Below are positions 49,342-56,596 of a DNA stretch of 64,000 bases, in pieces; position 1 is the first letter of the stretch, and every line of letters starts with the position of its first letter. Source of the DNA: Alphaproteobacteria bacterium. Its GTDB lineage: Bacteria > Pseudomonadota > Alphaproteobacteria > CALKHQ01. A model generated the notes under the pieces. That model worked only from the letters and a program-made list of their open reading frames with translations. It was not told the origin of the DNA and made no database searches. Location of the stretch: positions 62,001 to 126,000 of the forward strand of contig JAWKYB010000013.1 in NCBI GenBank assembly GCA_041396705.1, written 5' to 3'. The translations under genes and the position numbers were made by a program.

Positions 49342-49356
49342 TTACGCGCCGCGTAA
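49342..49356. promoter_or_regulatory. Palindrome upstream of the TetR gene
   Basis: TTACGCGCCGCGTAA is palindromic except at its centre and sits 42-56 bases before the TetR start, 13 bases after the end of the MATE gene. Position and form suit an autoregulatory TetR operator, but the sequence differs from the two downstream sites. Confidence 0.6.
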
Positions 49357-49369
49357 ACCGCCGCCACGC

Positions 49370-50701
49370 TTACCGCCGATCCGCCGCCCGCAGCACCCGC
49401 GGCAGGTACAGCCCCAGCGTCACCGCGCGCAGCAGCATGAACAGGGCGAAGGCGGCCCACAGGCCTTGGTTACCGAACTGGGCGGACAGCAGATAGCCGG
49501 CCGGAATGAACGCCGCCACCGAGACCAGCATCGCGTTGCGCATCTCGGCCGCCTTGGTGGCGCCGATGAAGATGCCGTCCAGCAGGAAGCTGCCGACGGA
49601 AACCAGCGGCAGCGTGGCCATCCACCAGCGATAGTCGGCGGTGGCCGCGCGCACCTGCGGCAGGTCGGTCATCAGCGCGACCAGCAGATCGCCGAACAGG
49701 CCATAGGCTACCGCGAAAACCGCCGACGCGGCAAAGCCGAGCCCGGCCGCAGCCCGGATGCCGGCACGCAGGGCCTGCGGCCGGCGCGCGCCGATGGCAT
49801 GCCCGACCAGCGCCTCGGCCGCGAAGGCGAAGCCGTCCAGCGCATAGGCCATGAAGCTCTGGAACTGCAGCAGGATCGCATTCGCGGCCAGCAGCCGGTC
49901 GCCCATCTGCGCGCTGCGGTCGGTGAACCAGCAGAAGGCGAACACCAGGCACAGCGTGCGCACGAAGATGTCGAAGTTGACGCCGGCGAGCTGCCGCAGG
50001 GCGGCCCGATCCAACAGCACAGGGCGCGGCACGGCGATCGCGGCATTTCCCGTCGTCCGCCACAACCGGCGGCGGACCAGCCAAAGGCCGAAGACCAGGC
50101 CGGCGGCCTCGGCGACCAGCGTGCCGGCGGCAACGCCGGCCACGCCCCAGCCGAAGCCGAGCACGAACAGCAGGCTGAGGCCGACGTTGAACAGATTGGT
50201 CGCGATCTGCATCGCGACCGCGGCGCGGGTCGCCTGCTGGCCCAGCAGCCAACCGAGCACGGCATAGCCGCCGAGCGTGAACGGCGCGCCCCAGATGCGG
50301 ATTGTGAAGTAGATGGAAGCCAGTGCCTCCACCGTTTCGCTGCCGTTCAGCACTGCGAAGGCAACCGCGCCGATCGGCCACTGCAGGATCACCAGCGCCA
50401 GCCCCAGCGCCGCGGCCAGCGCCAGCGGCCGGGCCAGCGCCGCGCGCAGCGCCAACGCCGCCTCGGCATCGCCGACCGCCTGCCAGCGGCCGAAGGCCTG
50501 CGCCGTCAGCCCGGTGGTCGCCATGCGCAGGAAGCCGAAGCCCCAATAGACGAAGCTGAACACCACGGCGCCGAGCGCGACCGCGCCGATATAGGCGGCG
50601 TCCGGCATGTGGCCCATCACCGCAGTGTCGACGACGCCGATCAACGGAACCGTCACATTGGAAACGACGATTGGCGCAGCCAGCGCCATCACCCGGCGCA
50701 T
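49370..50701 (-). CDS. MATE-family efflux transporter (DinF-like)
   Basis: 443 residues and twelve hydrophobic segments. The first, MRRVMALAAPIVVSNVTVPLIGVVDTAVMGHM, is the characteristic start of DinF-type MATE proteins; the second half repeats the pattern. Exports cationic or aromatic compounds by Na+ or H+ antiport. The start is uncertain: the frame is open to 50851, which would overlap the divergent phosphatase gene; I use ATG 50701, which matches family length. It lies upstream of the TetR gene on the same strand, so TetR could regulate it only through an upstream site, and none is evident. Confidence 0.9.
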   Translation of the reverse strand: MRRVMALAAPIVVSNVTVPLIGVVDTAVMGHMPDAAYIGAVALGAVVFSFVYWGFGFLRMATTGLTAQAFGRWQAVGDAEAALALRAALARPLALAAALGLALVILQWPIGAVAFAVLNGSETVEALASIYFTIRIWGAPFTLGGYAVLGWLLGQQATRAAVAMQIATNLFNVGLSLLFVLGFGWGVAGVAAGTLVAEAAGLVFGLWLVRRRLWRTTGNAAIAVPRPVLLDRAALRQLAGVNFDIFVRTLCLVFAFCWFTDRSAQMGDRLLAANAILLQFQSFMAYALDGFAFAAEALVGHAIGARRPQALRAGIRAAAGLGFAASAVFAVAYGLFGDLLVALMTDLPQVRAATADYRWWMATLPLVSVGSFLLDGIFIGATKAAEMRNAMLVSVAAFIPAGYLLSAQFGNQGLWAAFALFMLLRAVTLGLYLPRVLRAADRR

Positions 50702-50840
50702 GCCGGGCGTTTCGCCGGCCGCGTTCAACGCCAACCCCGTATCCCGCTCCGGACGGTCGGTCCCCTGTGTTGCGCAATCCTGACGAGTCGCATATTTGTC
50801 TAGGCTACCTCTCCGCCCGGTCCCTGGCCCCAGTCCGGAC

Positions 50841-51359
50841 ATGCCCACCAATACATTGATTCTCCTCCGTCACGCGAAGTCCGACTGGCACGCCGGCGCC
50901 GGCGACGACCACGCCCGCCCGCTGAACGAGCGCGGCGAGCGGGCGGCAGCGGTGATGGGGGTCTATCTCGCCCAGCGCGGCCTGGTGCCGGATCTCGTGC
51001 TGACGTCGACGGCGACCCGCGCCCGCCAGACCTGCGAGCATGTGCTGCGCCATGGCGGCATGCGGGTCGAGGCGGCGGCCGAGCCGGCGCTTTACCTGGC
51101 ATCGCCGCAGACGATCCTGGAAACGGTCCGCGGTCGCCACGGCGCTGCGCGCACCGTGCTGGTGGTCGGCCACAACCCCGGCATGCAGGACCTGGTGGCG
51201 ATGCTGGCCGAACGCGCCGCGGCGCCCTTGCGTGCGGCCGCCAGCGAGGGATTCCCCACCGCCGCGATCGCCATCGCCACCACCGGAGAGCCATGGGCGG
51301 CGGTAACGGCGGCGACCCTGACGCTGGCCGACATCGCCGTGCCGAAGGCGCTGGTCTAG
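50841..51359 (+). CDS. SixA-type phosphohistidine phosphatase
   Basis: 172 residues from ATG 50841. Histidine phosphatase superfamily: TLILLRHAKSDWHAG carries the catalytic R-H, TSTATRARQTCEHVL follows, and VLVVGHNPGMQDLVAML contains the second active-site His. It is the compact SixA branch that dephosphorylates phosphohistidine in signalling proteins. The stop codon overlaps the GTG start of the CYTH-CHAD gene by one base, so they are coupled. Confidence 0.9.
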   Translation: MPTNTLILLRHAKSDWHAGAGDDHARPLNERGERAAAVMGVYLAQRGLVPDLVLTSTATRARQTCEHVLRHGGMRVEAAAEPALYLASPQTILETVRGRHGAARTVLVVGHNPGMQDLVAMLAERAAAPLRAAASEGFPTAAIAIATTGEPWAAVTAATLTLADIAVPKALV

Positions 51360-52900
51360 TGGGCGCCGACACCGCCGGCACCGCCAATGCCGAGCGCGAG
51401 ATCGCCCTCGCCCTCGGTGCGGTCGATCCGGCCCGCATCGCCTCGCATCCGCTGGTCAAGGCCCTCGCCATCGGTCGCGCGGCGAGCCGGCGCCTGGTGT
51501 CGACCTACTACGACACCGCCGACCGCGACCTGATCGGCGCCGACGTGGTGCTGCGGGTGCGCAGTGCGCGCGGACGCCATGTGCAGACGCTGAAGGCCGG
51601 CGACCCGAAGGGGGCCGGCCTGGCGGCGCGTGCGGAATGGGAAACGGCGCTGGACGGGCCGGACCCGATCTGGCCCACCGCCGCACCCGACAGCTTCGAC
51701 GGACGGTTGGGCAAGGCGCTGTCGCGGCCGATCCGGGCGGTTTTCGTCACCGACTTCACGCGCGCGACGCGGCGTCTCGCCACGCCGGACGGCGCCGTCG
51801 TCGAGCTGGCGATCGATACCGGCGAGATTCGCGCGGGCGATGCCGCCTGCCCCGTGGCGGAAGTGGAGCTGGAACTGATCAGCGGGCCGCCGGCCGCGCT
51901 GTTCGATCTCGCGGCCGGCCTCAGCGCCGACCTGCCGCTGACGCTGCAGACGGCAAGCAAGGGCGAGCGCGGCTATCAGCTTGCCGACCGGCGCCGCAAT
52001 CCCCCGGTACTCGGGTCGCGGCCGGCGCTACGGCCGGACATGTCGATCGCCGACGCGTTCGAGGCGATCGCACCCGCCGCCGCCGGCCAGGCAGTGTCGA
52101 ACACGCCGGCGATTCTCGACGGCGACGATCCGGTGGAGGGCGTCCACCAGATGCGGGTCGGCTTGCGGCGGCTGCGTGCCGCCCTCGAGGTTTTCGCCCC
52201 GCATCTCGCCAAGCCGGATAGCCGGCGGATCAGAGCGTTGCTGCGGCCGACCCTGCGCCTGCTCGGCCCGGTGCGGGATCTCGACGTGTTCGCCGACGAG
52301 ACGTTGCCGCCGGTGCAGGCCGCCTTCCCCGGCGACCGCGCGCTCGCCGCCTTTGCGCGCCTGACCGGGAAGGTGCGCGGGAGCGAGGCCAGAACGCTGG
52401 CCGATCACCTGGCCGACCCGGCCTATACCCGCGCATGGCTTGCCGTCGGCCGGTGGCTGGCCTCGGCGCCGGTGGCCGCCGACGGGCCCGCCACCGCCTT
52501 CGCCACGCGGGTGCTCGGGCGGCACGCGCGCCGCGTGGCCAGGGCCGGCCGCCGCATCGACGACGGCCCGCTCGAAGCGCTGCACGCGTTGCGGATCGAG
52601 CTGAAGCACCTGCGCTATGCCGCCGAGTTCTTCGCCGCGCTGTTCGATGAGAAGGCTGTCGACCGGCAGCTGCGGGCGGTGAAGAAGACCCAGGACATCC
52701 TCGGTCATCTCAACGACCTCGCCGTCGCCGATGCGGCGATCGCGCGCATCGAGGCGGGCGCTGCGGCGGATTCGGCGCGCGAAACGGCGCGCGGCGCCGG
52801 CATGGTCCGCGGCTGGCTCGGCGCGCAGCAGCCGGCCCGGCGCGCCGATGCCCGGAAAGCCTATCACGCCTTCGCCGAGGTCGCGCCGTTCTGGGCTTGA
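51359..52900 (+). CDS. CYTH-CHAD domain protein
   Basis: 513 residues starting at GTG 51359, one base overlapping the SixA stop. The CYTH triphosphate-tunnel domain covers about 1-200 (RLVSTYYDTADRDLIGADVVLRVRSARGRHVQTLKAG; ELAIDTGEI). Its opening signature E-x-E-x-K appears as E-R-E-I-A, so the Lys is lost. The CHAD domain follows (about 230-510), with both helical repeats: EGVHQMRVGLRRLRAALEVF and ALHALRIELKHLRYAAEFF. CHAD binds polyphosphate; CYTH enzymes hydrolyse triphosphate or polyphosphate. Role: probably polyphosphate-associated, as a binding protein if catalysis is lost. Confidence 0.9.
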   Translation: MGADTAGTANAEREIALALGAVDPARIASHPLVKALAIGRAASRRLVSTYYDTADRDLIGADVVLRVRSARGRHVQTLKAGDPKGAGLAARAEWETALDGPDPIWPTAAPDSFDGRLGKALSRPIRAVFVTDFTRATRRLATPDGAVVELAIDTGEIRAGDAACPVAEVELELISGPPAALFDLAAGLSADLPLTLQTASKGERGYQLADRRRNPPVLGSRPALRPDMSIADAFEAIAPAAAGQAVSNTPAILDGDDPVEGVHQMRVGLRRLRAALEVFAPHLAKPDSRRIRALLRPTLRLLGPVRDLDVFADETLPPVQAAFPGDRALAAFARLTGKVRGSEARTLADHLADPAYTRAWLAVGRWLASAPVAADGPATAFATRVLGRHARRVARAGRRIDDGPLEALHALRIELKHLRYAAEFFAALFDEKAVDRQLRAVKKTQDILGHLNDLAVADAAIARIEAGAAADSARETARGAGMVRGWLGAQQPARRADARKAYHAFAEVAPFWA

Positions 52901-52928
52901 GCGCGGCCTGACGCAGCGCCGGCCCCGA

Positions 52929-52950
52929 CCGCAATCCTGACAGATTGCGG
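52929..52950 (+). terminator. Hairpin after the CYTH-CHAD gene
   Basis: CCGCAATC and GATTGCGG form a perfect eight-base stem with loop CTGACA, 28 bases after the stop. Only CGTTAGTCC follows, so the U-tract is weak; the next gene begins at 52990. Confidence 0.5.
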
Positions 52951-52989
52951 CGTTAGTCCTGGCTACGAACAGTCAAAGGGGAAAGCGCG

Positions 52990-53406
52990 ATGCCCCGCTG
53001 CAACATCGGTCTCGTCGCCCTGCTGGCCGCGGCGGTGCTAGCCGAGGGCCGGTCCCTCGCCGAAGAAGTGGACTGGCGCTGCCGCAACGCCGACGTCGAG
53101 CTGCGCTGCGGGGACGGCCGTTGCCAGGTCGCGCCGGAGCACACGCCGGGCGCGTTCTCGCTGTCGCACAGCGGCGCGGTCAGCCTGTGCCTGTACACCG
53201 GCTGCTGGGAGACCGAGGCGCACGTGCTGGTGCGCGGCGACGAGACGATCAGCATACAGGCACATGGCGTGCCATTCTCGACCAGCGAGAATCCCGGGCT
53301 GATCGTCGACCTGGGCGCCACCATCGACGTCTCCCGCCGAATCGCCGTGGTGTCGGTGATCGACTTCGTCCTGCCGATGCTGTGCGAAGCCGTTCCACCG
53401 GCGTGA
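52990..53406 (+). CDS. Small exported Cys-containing protein
   Basis: 138 residues. Signal peptide MPRCNIGLVALLAAAVLAEGRSLA, then a mature part with an even number of Cys clusters (DWRCRNADVELRCGDGRCQV; SLCLYTGCWE; MLCEAV). The AAAGGGGAAAG upstream of the ATG is a strong RBS. Strand-rich pattern with S-L-S-H-S-G-A-V and ETISIQAHGVPF; no family recognised. It is the first of six consecutive exported proteins; the gap to the next gene is 107 bases in the same direction. Confidence 0.65.
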   Translation: MPRCNIGLVALLAAAVLAEGRSLAEEVDWRCRNADVELRCGDGRCQVAPEHTPGAFSLSHSGAVSLCLYTGCWETEAHVLVRGDETISIQAHGVPFSTSENPGLIVDLGATIDVSRRIAVVSVIDFVLPMLCEAVPPA

Positions 53407-53513
53407 TCCGCCGGTCCGGTCGCGTCGCCGTCGCCCGCGCCGATGCGGGTTCCCCTCGATCGCCAAGCTGACTACCCTGCCGCCGACCAACCCGCAGACC
53501 GAAGGACCCGCCC

Positions 53514-54677
53514 ATGACAAAGCATTCTCCGGGTCTCACCCGTCGGGCGTTGATGGCCGGCGCCGCCGTGCTGGCCATGCCCTTCGTCCAGGGCGCCGCG
53601 CCGCCGACCCCGGGACAGCAGTCCGGCGCCGGATCGGCGGCATCGGGCGCGATCCAGCAGCGCGTTGCGCGCTTCCTAGCCGAGTTCTCCGCGCCCGGCG
53701 TTTCGCTGGCCTATGGCCGCAACGGCAGCATCGACTTCGCCGGCAGCTTCGGCATGGCCGACCCCTATGCCGGCGAGCCGTTGGGCGATTCGCACCGGTT
53801 CCGCATCGCCAGCGTGTCGAAGCCGCTGACCGCCGCGGCGATCATGATGCTGGCGGAGCACGGCCGCCTGCGGCTCGACCAGCCCGTGTTCGGCGCCGGC
53901 GGGCTGCTCGGTTCCTGGTTCCCGATCGACCCGGCCGGCACACAGGCGAGCTGGCTCGGCGCGATCACCGTCGACCATCTGCTGACCCACACCGCGGGTG
54001 GCTGGACCAACGACGGCAACGACCCGATGTTCCGCTATCCGGCGCTGGGCCACGCCGACCTGATCGCGACCACGCTGCGCGAGGCGCCGCTGATCAATCC
54101 GCCCGGCGCCGCCTACGCCTATTCCAACTTCGGCTACTGCCTGCTCGGCCGCATCGTCGAAGCGACCGGCGGCGCGGGCTATGCGCAGTTCGTCCAGTCG
54201 CGGCTGCTGGCGCCGAGCGGCATCCGCGACATGGCGATCGCCGGCAACACGCGCAACGAGCGCGGTCCGGGCGAGGTGGTCTATGTCGGCCAGGGCGGCG
54301 ACGACCCCTATGCCTACAACGTCAGGCGGATGGATTCGCATGGCGGCTGGGTCGCAACCGCTTCCGACCTGGTGCTGCTCGCGCAACGCCTCAACGGCGA
54401 CGACGGCGTGCCCGATCTGATCGGCGCCCAGAGCGTCGGCGTGATGCGCAGCCCGAGCGCGGCCTCGTCGTCCTACGGCCGGGGCTGGGCGATCAACCCG
54501 GCGCACCAGAACCGCTGGCATGCCGGAGCGCTGCCCGGCTGCGTCTCCATGCTGATTCTGCAGGCGGGCGGGCCCGCATTCGCCGGGCTGGTCAACACCC
54601 GCACCCGCGACGGCCGCGACGCCAATCTGGGCCTCGAAACCCTGCTGTGGGATGTGCGCAGCATGATCTACGGCTGA
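53514..54677 (+). CDS. Beta-lactamase-fold serine hydrolase, exported
   Basis: 387 residues. The N-terminus TRRALMAGAAVLAMPFVQGAA is a Tat-like or Sec signal. Class C beta-lactamase/DD-peptidase fold: the S-x-x-K motif is in IASVSKPLTAAAIMML, the Y-S-N motif in YAYSNFGYCLLGRIVEATG, and H-A-G in NRWHAGALPGCVSML takes the place of K-T-G. The family includes esterases, D-aminopeptidases and peptidoglycan-related enzymes; the H-A/T-G box speaks against a true lactamase. Probably acts in the periplasm. Second gene of the exported-protein block. Confidence 0.88.
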   Translation: MTKHSPGLTRRALMAGAAVLAMPFVQGAAPPTPGQQSGAGSAASGAIQQRVARFLAEFSAPGVSLAYGRNGSIDFAGSFGMADPYAGEPLGDSHRFRIASVSKPLTAAAIMMLAEHGRLRLDQPVFGAGGLLGSWFPIDPAGTQASWLGAITVDHLLTHTAGGWTNDGNDPMFRYPALGHADLIATTLREAPLINPPGAAYAYSNFGYCLLGRIVEATGGAGYAQFVQSRLLAPSGIRDMAIAGNTRNERGPGEVVYVGQGGDDPYAYNVRRMDSHGGWVATASDLVLLAQRLNGDDGVPDLIGAQSVGVMRSPSAASSSYGRGWAINPAHQNRWHAGALPGCVSMLILQAGGPAFAGLVNTRTRDGRDANLGLETLLWDVRSMIYG

Positions 54678-54705
54678 CCGGCACGGCTGCCGCCGGTCGT
54701 TCCCG

Positions 54706-55206
54706 CTAGGGCCAGGGCGCGCACTGGGCGAGCTGAGCGGTGCGTGCCGCCGCCTCGCCGTTCGACTTCGCGACCGTCTCGTTGACGCAGGTCGCATAGC
54801 GCATGTCGTAGCTCGGGCTCCACAGCGACCCGGTGAAGGCGCATCGCGCCTCGACGCCCGCCTGATACTGCGCCACCGCCAGCAGCGCGATGATGTGGCA
54901 GCGCCGGTGGGTGCCGTTCGGCCAGTGCTGGCCGGTGCAGGTCGCCAGCTGATCGGCGCGGGCATCGACCTCGGCGCGGACCGTCGCCTCCGGCTGGCCG
55001 AGGCACCACAGGTTGTGGGCGTTGAAGTTCGATTGCCAGCGCGGCCCGCCGAACCCGCAGCCATTGCCGATCGCCGCGTCGTTCTGGCCGACCGATGTCC
55101 GCGCATAGGCCACGCAGGTCGCCATGTCGGCGGCAACGGCGCCCTGCCCGAAAGTCGTCGCCAGTGCGAGCGTTGATGCAGCGAACAGGTTGAGACGGGG
55201 TCGCAT
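54706..55206 (-). CDS. Exported protein with tandem Cys/Trp/His domain
   Basis: 166 residues from ATG 55206 with a signal peptide ending in GAVAA (near residue 26). The mature protein consists of two copies of a motif of about 60 residues: C-x3-A-x(n)-C-x-F-x-G-x-x-W-x(5-8)-C-x(9)-E-x(n)-Q-L-A-x-C. Copy 1 runs from MATCVAYARTSVGQND to DQLATC with GNGCGFGGPRW and HNLWCLG. Copy 2 runs from HRRCHIIALLAVAQYQ to AQLAQC with EARCAFTGSLW. Eight regularly placed Cys suggest four disulphides. I have seen the pattern in other secreted alphaproteobacterial proteins but know no function. It is on the opposite strand within the exported-protein block. Confidence 0.75.
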   Translation of the reverse strand: MRPRLNLFAASTLALATTFGQGAVAADMATCVAYARTSVGQNDAAIGNGCGFGGPRWQSNFNAHNLWCLGQPEATVRAEVDARADQLATCTGQHWPNGTHRRCHIIALLAVAQYQAGVEARCAFTGSLWSPSYDMRYATCVNETVAKSNGEAAARTAQLAQCAPWP

Positions 55207-55363
55207 GGCTCGGCCTCCGGCATGCGGGAAACGATCGCGGCCAGCATAGCCCGGGTAAGTCCGGCGCCTGTTGAGATCGATCAATCCGTCAACGCCGCCC
55301 GCCATGCCAAACTGCGCTACCATGCGTCTCTGGCGCAGACACGGCATCGGGAAGGGACGCGGC

Positions 55364-56473
55364 ATGACGCATCGCATCGGGCGACGGATCGGCGCAGCGC
55401 TGGCGCGCGCCGCAACGGCAGCGGCAGCGCCCGCGCTCGGCCTCGCCATCGGCGGTGTCGCCGCGCAGGCGCAGGAACCCTGGGCGACGCCGGAGGGGCG
55501 CGCCTGCATCGATGCATGGACCGACCATGTCGGCGCAACGTTGAACGCGCATGACGGCGACGACGAGTTCGACGCGCGCAAGCCATGGAGCGTCAATCGT
55601 TACGGCCTGTTCGGCGGCGACGGCATCTGGTCGGCCTTCGAGCCCGACAACTGGACGCAGTTCGGCGCCGACCGGGCCCAGTGGATGTGGGGCAACTACA
55701 CCACCGAGGCGCAGTTCCCCGACTGGAACAACCCGAACTTCAACGCGGCCGGCCTGCAGGGGCTGCGCTGGTTCGTGCGCGACTGCCTCGCCGACGGCGG
55801 CGGCGTGACCGGCGGCGTCCCCGGCGGCCAGGGACCCGGCAGCCAGGGACCCGGCACCGTCGTGCTGGACGCATCGGCGGCCTGCCCCGACAATTTCTCG
55901 ATGCACACGGGTTCGACCCTGATGCTGATCTGCTGGTGCGGGCCCGATGCGTTCCAGGGCCGGGTGTGGGGCACCGGGACCTACACGGCGGACTCCGCGC
56001 TGTGCCAGGCCGCCATGCATGCCGGCGCCGTCGGGCCGGGCGGCGGCACCGTCACGGTGCAGGGCGCGCCGGGTCTGACCGTCTATCAGGGCACCGCCGC
56101 CTTCGGCGTGACCAGCATGAATTTCGGCGCCTATGGCTGGAGCTTCACCTTCCCCGGCATCGTTGCGCAGACCAGCAGCGTGCCCGGCGCACCGGCCTGC
56201 CCCGGCGACATGCTCGACCTGCGCGGCACGAACACGCCGCGCACCTGCCATTGCGCACCCGATGCCCTGGTCGGCGGGGTCTGGGGTACCGACGTCTACA
56301 CCGACGATTCGACGATCTGCGCGGCCGCGCTGCACGCCGGCTTCGTCGGACCCGACGGCGGCGTCGTCACCGCGGTGCCGGCGCCGGGGCAGGCCAGCTA
56401 TCGCGGATCGGACCGCAACGGCATCGCCTCGCAGGACTACGGCAGCTGGGACGGCAGCTACGTCTTCCAATGA
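55364..56473 (+). CDS. Exported protein with two LCCL domains
   Basis: 369 residues from ATG 55364. After a signal peptide (ending near VAAQAQE) comes an unknown domain of about 115 residues rich in Trp/Asn (ARKPWSVNRYGLFGGDGIWSAF), a Gly/Pro linker, and two LCCL domains. Domain 1 is CPDNFSMHTGST...CWCGPDAFQGRVWGTGTYTADSALCQAAMHAGAVGPGGG. Domain 2 is CPGDMLDLRGTN...CHCAPDALVGGVWGTDVYTDDSTICAAALHAGFVGPDGG. Both end with the Y-x-G-x-x-x-x-G-V/I-x-S-x-x-x-G-x-(W) segment of the family. LCCL is best known from vertebrate cochlin and parasite surface proteins and binds extracellular ligands. Likely surface or periplasmic. Confidence 0.85.
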   Translation: MTHRIGRRIGAALARAATAAAAPALGLAIGGVAAQAQEPWATPEGRACIDAWTDHVGATLNAHDGDDEFDARKPWSVNRYGLFGGDGIWSAFEPDNWTQFGADRAQWMWGNYTTEAQFPDWNNPNFNAAGLQGLRWFVRDCLADGGGVTGGVPGGQGPGSQGPGTVVLDASAACPDNFSMHTGSTLMLICWCGPDAFQGRVWGTGTYTADSALCQAAMHAGAVGPGGGTVTVQGAPGLTVYQGTAAFGVTSMNFGAYGWSFTFPGIVAQTSSVPGAPACPGDMLDLRGTNTPRTCHCAPDALVGGVWGTDVYTDDSTICAAALHAGFVGPDGGVVTAVPAPGQASYRGSDRNGIASQDYGSWDGSYVFQ

Positions 56474-56596
56474 CGACCGGGCACGGCAGCGACGATTTGT
56501 TACAAGCGCGCCCCGAATCCGCCAACAATCACAGCGACAAAGCCACGACGCCGAAATAGGCTGCAGCCGTTGCAGCCCTGGGCGGAGGGTATGGTG

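Noticed and set aside
53514..54677. Antibiotic-resistance beta-lactamase
   Set aside because: The third motif is H-A-G rather than K-T-G, and the protein resembles the broad serine hydrolase family; resistance cannot be inferred.
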